Of a stretch of DNA of 64,000 nt, positions 25,328 to 32,990 are shown in pieces. Under the pieces are notes generated by a model that saw nothing but the letters and a program-made list of their open reading frames with translations, searched no databases and was not told where the DNA came from. Source of the DNA: Polaromonas sp. AET17H-212 (GTDB lineage: Bacteria; Pseudomonadota; Gammaproteobacteria; Burkholderiales; Burkholderiaceae_C); assembly GCF_002379085.1 (NCBI RefSeq), contig NZ_NBZW01000002.1:1-64000 (forward strand), in the 5' to 3' direction. The translations under genes were made by a program, and so were the position numbers. Position 1 is the first letter of the stretch. Each line of letters begins with the position of its first letter.

Positions 25328-26185
25328 ATGAAGACATCAAAATTTCCAGCAGCCAGGCGCGGACTAGGGCTTATCGCTCTGGCGGTACTGGCAACTGTTT
25401 CCAGCTCCGGCGCCTTTGCGCAAGACGAGACCACCGGTCCGTACATTGGCGGCAACATCGGTGCCACCCGCGCCAACTTCAACAACGATTCCATCAACCA
25501 AACGCTGGTCGGTCAGGGCTTGAGGGTTGGTTCCGCGACTGAGGACAACAGCGGCACCGGCTACAAGCTTTTCGGCGGCTACCAGCTGAACCGCAATTTT
25601 GCGTTGGAAGGTGGTTATTTTGATTTGGGCAAGTCCAGCTACACGGTTAACGCCAACCGAATTATCGATAACGCAGCCGGCACCTTCAACGGTGAAACTC
25701 GCGTTCGCGGCCTGAACCTCGATCTGGTGGGCATGCTGCCGGTGTCGGATCGCTTTTCCGTCTTCGGTCGCGTTGGTGCGGCTTATGCGCAAAGCAGGGC
25801 CAGCTTCAACAGCACCGGCGCCGTGCCTGTGAACACTTCCAACACGCGTAAGAACGACACCAACCTCAAAGTCGGTATTGGCATGCAGTACGCCATCACG
25901 CAAGCGCTGGCTGTGCGTGCCGAACTGGAGCGCTATCGCATCAATGACCCGGTCAGGAACCGCGGCCACATCGACATGGCCTCAGTTGGCCTGGTCTACC
26001 GTTTTGGCCCCAAAGCCCAGACCCCTGTTGCGCAAGCCTACGTACCACCAGCCGTTGTCGCGCCTGCACCAGCTCCGGTGTATGTCGCGCCACCGCCGCC
26101 TGCTCCTGTTGTCGTCGCGCCCGCCGTCGCGCCAATGCCTGCCTACGAGCCGCCAGTCCGTCCGGCCAAACAGGGTCGCAACTAA
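25328..26185 (+). CDS. OmpA-type outer-membrane beta-barrel protein without the peptidoglycan-binding domain
   Basis: A 285-residue precursor with a clear signal peptide (cleavage after GAFAQ), then an eight-strand OmpA-like barrel: YIGGNIGATRANF, a variable loop, GYKLFGGYQLNRNFALEGGYFDLG, several amphipathic strands, and SVGLVYRFG closing the barrel at about residue 225. The last ~55 residues are Pro/Ala/Val repeats of PAPVYVAPP type, which in homologous OmpA proteins form the linker to a C-terminal OmpA domain. Here the frame stops right after the linker. It may be a genuine tailless form or a truncation. Confidence 0.85.
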   Translation: MKTSKFPAARRGLGLIALAVLATVSSSGAFAQDETTGPYIGGNIGATRANFNNDSINQTLVGQGLRVGSATEDNSGTGYKLFGGYQLNRNFALEGGYFDLGKSSYTVNANRIIDNAAGTFNGETRVRGLNLDLVGMLPVSDRFSVFGRVGAAYAQSRASFNSTGAVPVNTSNTRKNDTNLKVGIGMQYAITQALAVRAELERYRINDPVRNRGHIDMASVGLVYRFGPKAQTPVAQAYVPPAVVAPAPAPVYVAPPPPAPVVVAPAVAPMPAYEPPVRPAKQGRN

Positions 26186-26454
26186 AGTCAGTTGAGGGGT
26201 GAGGGGGTTAAATACTTCCGCAACCCCTTCCTCGATGTCCAATGGTCGAATGGGGTTCTCATTCAGCCATGGTCAGAGGGATAACTCGAACGAGAACCGT
26301 CACGACCCTTGCGGTCGTGTCGGTTCCTCGGTCAAGGGCTGGCGAGACAGAGACCATGCCATCAAAATGCCCCGATGTGCCAGACTCAAACCTGCATAAT
26401 CCGAACGTAATGCCGCCCTCCACAGGCTCCCGTATTGCGCACAGGAACACCACC

Positions 26455-27330
26455 ATGCCAAGCCCCTTAAATATAGATCAACACAGTTTTGGTGCCGGAC
26501 TGCTCCAAGCCGGATTCACACGCCCGGTGTCTGTCTTTCTGGCGCGATCCGTTCTGCTCGGCGCAGTAGCGCTCAGCGCATTGATACTTCCAGCCACCGC
26601 TGCAACAAATTCCCCCGCCCTGATCGCGCCAGAACCCGCCGCAGGCGCGCGCGACATCTCGGCTCCGGCACCCGTCGAACCGCAGCTTGCACCGGCTCAG
26701 CTTGTCAGTCTGGCCAACTTCGGGCAGGAAGCCGCTTCGCCGGAGTCACGCAAACTGGCCGACTGGGTGATCGACTCGGCCAACAACGGCAAACTGCCTT
26801 TCATGATCATCGACAAGGTGCAGGCCCGTGTGTATATGTTCGATGCACAGGGACAACTTCGAGGCGCTGCTTCCGCGCTGTTGGGTCTGGCCGTGGGCGA
26901 CCACACCGTTCCCGGTATTGGCCAGCGCAAGCTGTCGAGCATTCTTCCCGCGGAGCGCACCACGCCTGCCGGTCGTTTCGTGGCTTCACTGGACCGGGAT
27001 GTCCACGGCCAGGAGGTTCTCTGGGTCGACTACGACTCTGCCCTTTCGCTGCACCGGGTCGTGACGGGGCAGCCCAAGGAGCGCCGGGCGGAACGCCTGG
27101 CCACACCGAGTCCACTGGACAACCGCATTTCCTTTGGCTGCATCAATGTGCCGGTCAAGTTCTATGAGACCGTGGTGAGCCCGTCGTTCACCGGGACCAA
27201 TGGCATCGTCTATATCCTGCCGGAAACCCGCTCGGCCCGCGAAGTTTTCGGCTCGTACGATGTTCAGGATGCTTCGCGCAATCAGGCCTCAGCCCGGCTC
27301 GCTCCGGTAGGTGACGCCAGCGCCAGATAA
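26455..27330 (+). CDS. L,D-transpeptidase (YkuD-type) family protein
   Basis: A 291-residue protein with an N-terminal hydrophobic segment around residues 20-48 (signal or anchor) and a Pro/Ala spacer, followed by a YkuD-like domain from about residue 125. The catalytic pair appears as LSLHRVVTG and, about 40 residues on, ISFGCINVP, where Cys is the expected nucleophile. The usual motif is SHGC; here the His before the Gly is Phe. The family crosslinks peptidoglycan or attaches proteins to it. The ATG at 26455 is chosen because upstream codons look non-coding. Confidence 0.75.
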   Translation: MPSPLNIDQHSFGAGLLQAGFTRPVSVFLARSVLLGAVALSALILPATAATNSPALIAPEPAAGARDISAPAPVEPQLAPAQLVSLANFGQEAASPESRKLADWVIDSANNGKLPFMIIDKVQARVYMFDAQGQLRGAASALLGLAVGDHTVPGIGQRKLSSILPAERTTPAGRFVASLDRDVHGQEVLWVDYDSALSLHRVVTGQPKERRAERLATPSPLDNRISFGCINVPVKFYETVVSPSFTGTNGIVYILPETRSAREVFGSYDVQDASRNQASARLAPVGDASAR

Positions 27331-27412
27331 TCCGTCGCGCATTCGAGGGCCGCAGTAGCGGCTATCAACGCTGCGGACGACCCGTCCAGATCACAGCCGG
27401 CGCTGCGAGGGC

Positions 27413-27883
27413 TCAAGGCTTGCGCCTGGCCTCGTAGGCGGCAATCGCCTTTTTCAGGTCGCTGTATTCCTCGCAGGGCAGAAAGCAGAGCTTGTCGAGC
27501 GCGGCCAGATGCTGCTTGGCCTTGGTCGCGTCATTGACCATCAGGTAGGCCTCGCCCACGTACTCATGCGCCCCGCGGTGTTTCGGGTTGAGCCGCAGCG
27601 CCTCTCCGTAGTGCTTGAACACCAGCGCCATGTCGGGGCTGGGTCCCTTGCGGATCGAGTAGGCGTAAAGGTTGTGGTAATCGGCATTTTGCGGCGAGGC
27701 CGCCAGGGCCTGCTGCAGGCCGGCCTGGGCGGCGGCCCAGTCCTTCTTCGCGAAGGCCGCCTGGGTGGTTGCCAGCACAGGGTCGGCCGAAGAGTTGCCA
27801 TAGTCGCTGACGTCGCCGGCCGCAAACGCTGCGGCAGACGCAGACAGGCAGGTCGTCACCAGAAGTCGTGTGAAGTGATTCAT
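27413..27883 (-). CDS. Small secreted TPR-type protein
   Basis: A 156-residue protein with a signal peptide (MNHFTRLLVTTCLSASAAAFAAG) and two to three TPR-like helix pairs (for example YHNLYAYSIRK and HRGAHEYVGEAYLMV). The C-terminal CFLPCEEYSDLKKAIAAY contains two cysteines that could form a disulfide. A strong ribosome binding site, AAGGAG, precedes the chosen ATG; a longer upstream start would destroy the signal peptide. Function is unknown; it is not obviously part of an operon. Confidence 0.8.
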   Translation of the reverse strand: MNHFTRLLVTTCLSASAAAFAAGDVSDYGNSSADPVLATTQAAFAKKDWAAAQAGLQQALAASPQNADYHNLYAYSIRKGPSPDMALVFKHYGEALRLNPKHRGAHEYVGEAYLMVNDATKAKQHLAALDKLCFLPCEEYSDLKKAIAAYEARRKP

Positions 27884-28035
27884 GGCCGGAACTCCTTTTG
27901 GGAAGGGGACAGTTCGGTGAAGGCACAAATGCTACTGCGTTCAGTTGCGCAGGTAAATCAGCGGTTTCCAGCCCGGGGCGCTGCGCGCGGGTATAAAAAA
28001 GCCACCGAGAGCGTAGGCTGTCGGTGGCTGCTGTT

Positions 28036-28123
28036 TGGCGGAAGCGGTGAGATTCGAACTCACGAAAGGTTTCCCTTTGCCGGTTTTCAAGACCGGTGCA
28101 ATCGACCACTCTGCCACGCTTCC
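28036..28123 (-). tRNA. tRNA-Ser (anticodon TGA)
   Basis: The minus strand folds as an 88-nt class II tRNA: acceptor GGAAGCG/CGCTTCC, anticodon stem with TGA in CTTGAAA, a long variable arm containing AAGGGAAACCTT, T-arm with GTTCGAATC, discriminator G and encoded CCA. Confidence 0.95.
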
Positions 28124-28182
28124 AAGTGGGGTATTTTAGCCTCGCCTTCTTGCCGGACGGGGAAGGGTGAGAAAACTCTCTT

Positions 28183-28839
28183 TCAGGCGCTCTGCAGCAT
28201 GCCCTTGCTTTCAATGAACGCCACCACCTCCGCCAGCCCTGTGTTGGTCTTGAGATTGGTCATGACAAAAGGCTTCAAGCCTTTGGCCGTGGTGCGCATG
28301 CGGATGGTGTCGGCTTCCATCACGGCGAGGTCGGCGCCCACGTAGGGGGCGAGGTCGGTCTTGTTGATGACGAACAGGTCGCTTTTGGTGATGCCGGGGC
28401 CGCCCTTGCGCGGGATTTTTTCGCCGGCGGCGACGTCGATCACATAAATCGTCAGGTCGCTGAGTTCGGGGCTGAAGGTGGCGGCCAGGTTGTCGCCGCC
28501 GGATTCGACAAACACGATATCGGCGTCGGGGAAGTCTTCCAGCATGCGGTCGATCGCCTCCAGGTTGATGGACGCGTCTTCACGGATGGCGGTGTGCGGG
28601 CAGCCGCCGGTTTCCACACCCATGATGCGTTCGGCCGCCAGCGCGCCGCTGACGGTCAGGATGCGCTGGTCTTCCTTGGTGTAGATGTCGTTGGTGATCG
28701 CCACCAGGTCGTACTTGTCCTTCATGGCCTTGCACAACATCTCGAGCAGGGTGGTTTTGCCGGAGCCGACGGGTCCGCCTATGCCGACGCGCAGCGGCGG
28801 CAGTTTCTTGGTGCGGTTGGCGATGTGATGAAAACTCAT
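28183..28839 (-). CDS. ureG: Urease accessory GTPase UreG
   Basis: UreG uses GTP to drive nickel delivery into urease with UreE, UreF and UreD. The 218-residue protein has the P-loop GPVGSGKT (22-29), the metal-binding CPH motif in [33 protein letters not shown] and the NKTD specificity motif. It is the last gene of the minus-strand ureA-B-C-E-F-G cluster, 32 bp after ureF. Confidence 0.97.
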   Translation of the reverse strand: MSFHHIANRTKKLPPLRVGIGGPVGSGKTTLLEMLCKAMKDKYDLVAITNDIYTKEDQRILTVSGALAAERIMGVETGGCPHTAIREDASINLEAIDRMLEDFPDADIVFVESGGDNLAATFSPELSDLTIYVIDVAAGEKIPRKGGPGITKSDLFVINKTDLAPYVGADLAVMEADTIRMRTTAKGLKPFVMTNLKTNTGLAEVVAFIESKGMLQSA

Positions 28840-28871
28840 GGAGCTTGCCTTGAAGGTGAATGGTCGCGGAC

Positions 28872-29570
28872 TCAGGAGCGGAACAATCTGGAGTACTGGG
28901 TTTCGTGTTGCGAGGAAAGAATCGCCAGCATGGGCGAAAAGGCCTGACGTTCGTGGTCTTCAAGTGCCATGGCCGTGGTGATGGCCGCCGGGATTTCTGC
29001 GGCCAGCCGGGCCAGGATGCGCTGGCCGGCGCTCTGGCCCAGCGGCACCGACTTGAGTGCGGCCTGCATCATGTTTTCGGCCCAGCCAAAGGCGTAGGCG
29101 GTCAGGCAATCGGGCACACCCGCCGCCAGCGGCGAAGCGGCCAGCGCAAAGGCGACGGGGTAGGTGGGCGGTAACTTCGCGCAGGCGTCCATATTCGCCG
29201 CGCTGACGCTGTGGTGGTTGCGCAGCCATTCCAGCAGCGAACGGCCCATCTGCTCGGCCTGCGCCCGCAGCTCGCTGGTTTCGCGGGTCTGCAGCACCCA
29301 GGCGTTGAGCTGGGCGATGCGCTGCAGGTCGCCGCTGCGCCAGGCGGGTATGGCCTGCGCGATCACCGCCAGGTCGCCGCGCGTGAGGCTCAGCTGCAAC
29401 TGGTCGCTGAGCCAGTCGGATGCTATGCTTTCAGTAGCTACTCCCGCCCTTTCTACGCCGGCTTCCAGCCCTTCCGAGTATGAAAATCCGCCGACCGGCA
29501 GGGCCGGGGAGGCCAGCCAGATCAGCTGCAGCAGGCTGGTGGCCGGCAGGGACTGGGCCGTTGCGTTCAA
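28872..29570 (-). CDS. ureF: Urease accessory protein UreF
   Basis: UreF bridges UreD and UreG during assembly of the nickel active site. The 232-residue all-helical protein has the N-terminal [14 protein letters not shown] motif and the conserved C-terminal [11 protein letters not shown] region. Its start overlaps the ureE stop (ATGA). The DNA coding for about residues 34-50 (29421-29471) resembles the dispersed intergenic repeat, suggesting a repeat was absorbed into the gene in frame. Confidence 0.95.
   Translation of the reverse strand: MNATAQSLPATSLLQLIWLASPALPVGGFSYSEGLEAGVERAGVATESIASDWLSDQLQLSLTRGDLAVIAQAIPAWRSGDLQRIAQLNAWVLQTRETSELRAQAEQMGRSLLEWLRNHHSVSAANMDACAKLPPTYPVAFALAASPLAAGVPDCLTAYAFGWAENMMQAALKSVPLGQSAGQRILARLAAEIPAAITTAMALEDHERQAFSPMLAILSSQHETQYSRLFRS
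29421..29471 (+). repeat. Repeat relic within ureF
   Basis: On the plus strand it begins TGCTATGC..AGTAGCTACT and ends GGCTTCCAGCC, the order and spacing of the dispersed repeat (TGCTAT..ATAGCTGCT..GGGCTG.AGGCC; 20 nt between AGCT and GGCT as in copy 1). It lies in coding sequence. Confidence 0.45.
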
Positions 29571-30184
29571 TGGTTGTGCGGCTTGCGTTTGTGGATCTGG
29601 ATCGCCACCGGCTGCACTTCGTGGTGCGTGTGCTCATGGCCGTGGTCGTGGCCATGGCTGCAGTCCGGGCCGTGCACATGCGGCGCGGGGGCCGCCGCCG
29701 GTGCATGTGAGTGCGCGTGACCGTGGCCGCCAGCGGTGTAGGCGCCGCCTTCGGGCTCGAAGGACTCGCTGACTTCGTTGACGATCAGGTGCATGGACCG
29801 CAGCATGTCGGCCAGCACATGGTCGGGCTCTATCTTCAGGTGGTCGGGCTTGAGTTCGATGGGTACATGGCGGTTGCCAAGGTGGTAGGCCGCGCGTGTC
29901 AGGTCGAACGGTGAGCCGTGGGTGGGACAAGCGGTGATGCGCAGCACGGTTTGCGGCGCGGCGATCACCTTGACCATGGAGCCGTCTTCGGCCACCAGCA
30001 CGTCACCGCCGCGCACCAGCGTGCCGCGCGGCAAAAAGATGCCGAGCTGCCGGCCCAGCGAGTCGGTGGCTTCGAAGCGGCTTTTCTGGCGGATGTCCCA
30101 GTCGAGTTCGACGGTGGCCGCGCGCTTGTGCAGCACGGGGGCGAGGCCAGCGCCCTGCGGCATGATTTTGGAAACCTGGAGCAT
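29567..30184 (-). CDS. ureE: Urease nickel metallochaperone UreE
   Basis: UreE binds nickel and hands it to UreG for insertion into urease. The 205-residue protein has the peptide-binding N-domain ([21 protein letters not shown]), the metal-binding C-domain ([12 protein letters not shown] with the conserved His) and a very long His-rich tail from about residue 150, with clusters such as GHGHAHSH and [13 protein letters not shown] ending HNH. The tail suggests nickel storage as well as transfer. It lies 14 bp after ureC and overlaps ureF. Confidence 0.96.
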   Translation of the reverse strand: MLQVSKIMPQGAGLAPVLHKRAATVELDWDIRQKSRFEATDSLGRQLGIFLPRGTLVRGGDVLVAEDGSMVKVIAAPQTVLRITACPTHGSPFDLTRAAYHLGNRHVPIELKPDHLKIEPDHVLADMLRSMHLIVNEVSESFEPEGGAYTAGGHGHAHSHAPAAAPAPHVHGPDCSHGHDHGHEHTHHEVQPVAIQIHKRKPHNH

Positions 30185-30198
30185 GGAGAAAATTCAGT

Positions 30199-31917
30199 TC
30201 AGAAAAGAAAGTAGCGTTGGGTCATGGGCAGGCTGACGGCTGGTTCGCAGGTCAGCAACTGGCCGTCGGCGCGCACCGAGTAGGTCTGTGCATCGACCTC
30301 CATTTTCGGCGCGTAGTCATTGTGGACCATGTGGCGCTTTTGCACGCCGCGTATGTTTTTCACGGCAGCCAGGTTTTTGGCCAAGCCGAAACGTTCCTTG
30401 ATGCCGCCGGCCAGACCGGCCTGCGAGACAAAGGTCAGCGAGCCTTTGGCAATCGCGCCGCCGAAGCCGCCGAACATCGGGCGGTAGTGCACCGGTTGTG
30501 GCGTCGGGATGGACGCATTCGGGTCGCCCATCGCGGCCATGGCGATGAAGCCGCCCTTGAGGATCAGCGCCGGCTTGATGCCGAAGAAGGCCGGCTTCCA
30601 CACCACCAGGTCGGCCCACTTGCCGAGCTCGATCGAGCCAACCTCATGCGCGATGCCGTGTGCAATCGCCGGGTTGATGGTGTATTTGCTGATGTAGCGT
30701 TTGGCGCGGAAGTTGTCGTTGCGCTCGTTGTCGCCCGGCAGCTTGCCGCGCTGCAGCTTCATCTTGTGCGCCGTTTGCCAGGTGCGGATGATGACCTCGC
30801 CGACGCGGCCCATGGCCTGGCTGTCGCTGCTCATCATGCTGATGGCGCCGAGGTCGTGCAGCACGTCTTCGGCGGCAATGGTTTCCTTGCGGATGCGGCT
30901 TTCGGCAAAAGCCAGGTCCTCGGCAATCGCCGGGTCCAGGTGGTGGCAGACCATCAGCATGTCCACATGTTCGTCCAGCGTGTTGACGGTGTAGGGCATG
31001 GTCGGGTTGGTCGACGACGGCAAAAAGTTCTGCTCGCCGACGACCTTCAGGATGTCGGGGGCATGGCCGCCGCCCGCGCCTTCGGTGTGAAAGGCACACA
31101 AAGTGCGGCCCTGGGTGGCGGCAATCGTGTTCTCGACAAAACCGCTTTCATTGAGCGTGTCGCTGTGGATGGCGACCTGTGTGTCGGTCTCATCCGCGAC
31201 GTCCAGGCAGTTGCTGATGGCGGCGGGTGTGGTGCCCCAGTCTTCGTGCAGCTTCAGGCCGATCACGCCGGCATCGATCTGCTCATGCAGCGCGGCCGGC
31301 AGGCTGGCGTTGCCCTTGCCGAGAAAGCCCAGGTTCATCGGGAAGGCATCGGCCGCCTGCAGCATGCGTTCGATGTTCCAGGGCCCGGGTGTGCAGGTGG
31401 TGGCAAAGGTGCCGGTGGCCGGCCCGGTGCCGCCGCCCAGCATGGTGGTCACGCCCGAGGTCAACGCTTCCTCGATTTGCTGCGGGCAGATGAAGTGGAT
31501 GTGCGAGTCGATGCCGCCGGCGGTGACGATCATGCCTTCGCAGCTGATGATCTCGGTGCCGGGGCCGATGATCATGTCCACGCCGGGCTGGGTGTCGGGG
31601 TTGCCGGCCTTGCCGATGGCCGCGATGCGACCACCCTTGAGGCCGATGTCGGCCTTGACGATGCCCCAGTGGTCGATGATCAGCGCGTTGGTCATCACGC
31701 AGTCCATCGCGCCCTCTGCGCGTGTTTTCTGGGACTGCGCCATGCCGTCACGAATCGTCTTGCCGCCGCCGAATTTGACCTCTTCGCCGTAGCTGCCGGC
31801 GCGCAGCGTGTAGTCGGCCTCGACCTCGACCACCAGATCGGTGTCGGACAGGCGCAGGCGGTCGCCCACGGTGGGGCCGAACATTTCTGCGTAAGCGCGT
31901 CTGCCAATCGTTGCCAT
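30199..31917 (-). CDS. ureC: Urease alpha (catalytic) subunit
   Basis: UreC holds the dinuclear nickel centre that hydrolyses urea to ammonia and carbamate. The 572-residue protein has the metal motif [13 protein letters not shown], the carbamylated Lys in GLKLHEDWG, the His of [12 protein letters not shown], the flap Cys/His region MVCHHLDP, and the late [11 protein letters not shown]. The ATG at 31917 gives the standard [21 protein letters not shown] start; the longer open frame upstream is not coding. An 85-bp gap containing a repeat separates it from ureB. Confidence 0.98.
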   Translation of the reverse strand: MATIGRRAYAEMFGPTVGDRLRLSDTDLVVEVEADYTLRAGSYGEEVKFGGGKTIRDGMAQSQKTRAEGAMDCVMTNALIIDHWGIVKADIGLKGGRIAAIGKAGNPDTQPGVDMIIGPGTEIISCEGMIVTAGGIDSHIHFICPQQIEEALTSGVTTMLGGGTGPATGTFATTCTPGPWNIERMLQAADAFPMNLGFLGKGNASLPAALHEQIDAGVIGLKLHEDWGTTPAAISNCLDVADETDTQVAIHSDTLNESGFVENTIAATQGRTLCAFHTEGAGGGHAPDILKVVGEQNFLPSSTNPTMPYTVNTLDEHVDMLMVCHHLDPAIAEDLAFAESRIRKETIAAEDVLHDLGAISMMSSDSQAMGRVGEVIIRTWQTAHKMKLQRGKLPGDNERNDNFRAKRYISKYTINPAIAHGIAHEVGSIELGKWADLVVWKPAFFGIKPALILKGGFIAMAAMGDPNASIPTPQPVHYRPMFGGFGGAIAKGSLTFVSQAGLAGGIKERFGLAKNLAAVKNIRGVQKRHMVHNDYAPKMEVDAQTYSVRADGQLLTCEPAVSLPMTQRYFLF

Positions 31918-31927
31918 CAACGGACTC

Positions 31928-31974
31928 CCGTAGGGCCGCCCCAAGGGAGGCCAGCACCCCCTCGGGGGGCAGTG
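31928..31974 (-). repeat. GC-rich hairpin repeat between ureB and ureC
   Basis: On the minus strand CACTGCCCCCCGAGGGGGTG forms a hairpin and is followed by CTGGCCTCCC..GGGGCGGCCC. I recognise this as an intergenic element frequent in Comamonadaceae. It occupies the only sizeable gap in the urease operon between structural genes and could shape the mRNA there. Confidence 0.5.
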
Positions 31975-32002
31975 AATACACAAAGTGATGAATGTGGGGG
32001 CA

Positions 32003-32308
32003 TCAGACTTTTCCCTGCACCAAGCCGCGAAAGCCGTAAATTTTTCGTTCACCGGCATAGTCCACCAGCTCCACCGTGCGTTGTTGTCCGGGTTCGAAAC
32101 GCACCGCCGTGCCAGAGGCAATATTGAGCCGCATGCCCTGCGCGGCTGCGCGGTCGAAGGCCAGCGCGCCGTTGGTCTCGGCAAAGTGGTAGTGCGAGCC
32201 GACCTGGATGGGCCGGTCGGCGGTGTTTTGCACCACCAGGGTCAGGGTGCGCCGGCCCGCGTTGAGCACGTGCTCGGGGCCTTCGGTGAACAGTTCGCCT
32301 GGAATCAT
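32003..32308 (-). CDS. ureB: Urease beta subunit
   Basis: A 101-residue structural subunit of urease (separate gene, as in most bacteria). It shows [19 protein letters not shown], the conserved [21 protein letters not shown], and the C-terminal [12 protein letters not shown] longer frame upstream is not supported. It lies 7 bp after the small membrane-peptide gene in the urease operon. Confidence 0.97.
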   Translation of the reverse strand: MIPGELFTEGPEHVLNAGRRTLTLVVQNTADRPIQVGSHYHFAETNGALAFDRAAAQGMRLNIASGTAVRFEPGQQRTVELVDYAGERKIYGFRGLVQGKV

Positions 32309-32315
32309 GGGGGCC

Positions 32316-32501
32316 TCACTTGTCGCCGTTGTGCAGCCAGATGGCGACCGCAAGCACGCCTGCCATGGCGACAAAACCCCAGACGTCCGTGGCGTGCCAG
32401 TGCGTGCCCGCCATCGCGTGACCTTCATGGGCAAATGAGGCGCCAGCCCCCGCCGTTATTGCGAGAGTAGCTACTGTCTTAAGAGCATTTCGAATGTTCA
32501 T
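32316..32501 (-). CDS. Small His-containing membrane peptide in the urease operon
   Basis: A 61-residue product lying between ureA and ureB on the same strand with 33- and 7-bp gaps. It has a signal-like hydrophobic start ([16 protein letters not shown]...), a short His-rich loop [15 protein letters not shown] with four His and no Cys, and a single transmembrane helix ([15 protein letters not shown]) ending HNGDK. I do not know a named family. A nickel-related or urease-assembly role is inferred only from location and His content. Its signal region is encoded by a copy of the dispersed repeat (32440-32487). Confidence 0.75.
   Translation of the reverse strand: MNIRNALKTVATLAITAGAGASFAHEGHAMAGTHWHATDVWGFVAMAGVLAVAIWLHNGDK
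32440..32487 (-). repeat. Dispersed repeat copy encoding a signal peptide
   Basis: On the minus strand it begins TGCTCTTAAGACAGTAGCTA and, 19 nt after AGCT, has GGGCTGGCGCC, the same order and exact spacing as copy 2 at 23102-23152. It forms the codons of the hydrophobic N-terminus of the 61-residue peptide. Confidence 0.5.
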
Positions 32502-32534
32502 GAGGCGGGCCATGGTGTGGGTGTGGGTGAAGGG

Positions 32535-32837
32535 TCAGACAATCGGCTGGTGCACGGTGACCAGCTTGGTGCCGTCGGGAAAGGTGGCTTCGACCTGGAT
32601 GTCGGGGATCAGCTCGGGGATGCCGTCCATCACGTCGGCGCGGGTCAAAATCGTCCGGCCTTCGCTCATGAGCTGGGCCACGGTTTTGCCATCGCGTGCA
32701 CCTTCCATCACGGCGGCGCTGATCAGCGCGACGGCTTCGGGATAGTTGAGTTTCAGGCCGCGGGCCTGGCGGCGTTCGGCCAGCAGCGCAGCGGTAAAAA
32801 TCAGCAGCTTGTCTTTTTCTCGGGGGGTCAGTTCCAT
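32535..32837 (-). CDS. ureA: Urease gamma subunit
   Basis: A 100-residue urease structural subunit: [20 protein letters not shown] start, [22 protein letters not shown], and the C-terminal [18 protein letters not shown]. It is the first gene of the urease cluster here; the usual first gene ureD is elsewhere at 59523-60353. A near-perfect sigma-54 promoter lies 44 bp upstream of the start codon, so the operon is probably activated under nitrogen limitation by an NtrC-type enhancer-binding protein. Confidence 0.97.
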   Translation of the reverse strand: MELTPREKDKLLIFTAALLAERRQARGLKLNYPEAVALISAAVMEGARDGKTVAQLMSEGRTILTRADVMDGIPELIPDIQVEATFPDGTKLVTVHQPIV

Positions 32838-32880
32838 GGGTTCTCCGGTGTCGGCTGCAGCAGTGGACGCTCCGCCTGGG

Positions 32881-32896
32881 TGCAAGAATGGTGCCA
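32881..32896 (-). promoter_or_regulatory. Sigma-54 promoter of the urease operon
   Basis: The minus strand reads TGGCACCATTCTTGCA, matching the -24/-12 consensus TGGCACG-N4-TTGCW at 15 of 16 scored or free positions, with GG and GC at the required 10-nt spacing. The expected start point is about 12 nt beyond the -12 element and leaves a leader of roughly 30 nt before ureA. Confidence 0.8.
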
Positions 32897-32931
32897 CAGG
32901 CGCAAGGCGCGCGGCGCTGGTTTTCCCTCTG

Positions 32932-32947
32932 TGGCATGGAATCTGCA
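32932..32947 (+). promoter_or_regulatory. Probable sigma-54 promoter of the permease-kinase gene
   Basis: TGGCATGGAATCTGCA fits the -24/-12 consensus with two substitutions (C to T in TGGCAC, T to C in TTGC) and exact GG-N10-GC spacing. It lies 43 bp before the start codon at 32991 and faces away from the urease promoter 35 bp to the left. Confidence 0.6.
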
Positions 32948-32990
32948 CTTGCAGAGGTTCCGCCTTATGACCTATTGATGCCCCCGCCCC

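Noticed and set aside
26297..26326. Hairpin between the OmpA-type and L,D-transpeptidase genes as a terminator
   Set aside because: The stem (ACCG..CACGACC/GGTCGTG..CGGT) is good but no T run follows, and it lies over 100 bp from the stop codon.
30217..32127. 636-codon open frame opposite ureC
   Set aside because: It is the reverse-strand shadow of a GC-rich, strongly conserved gene; the translation is low-complexity and matches no family.
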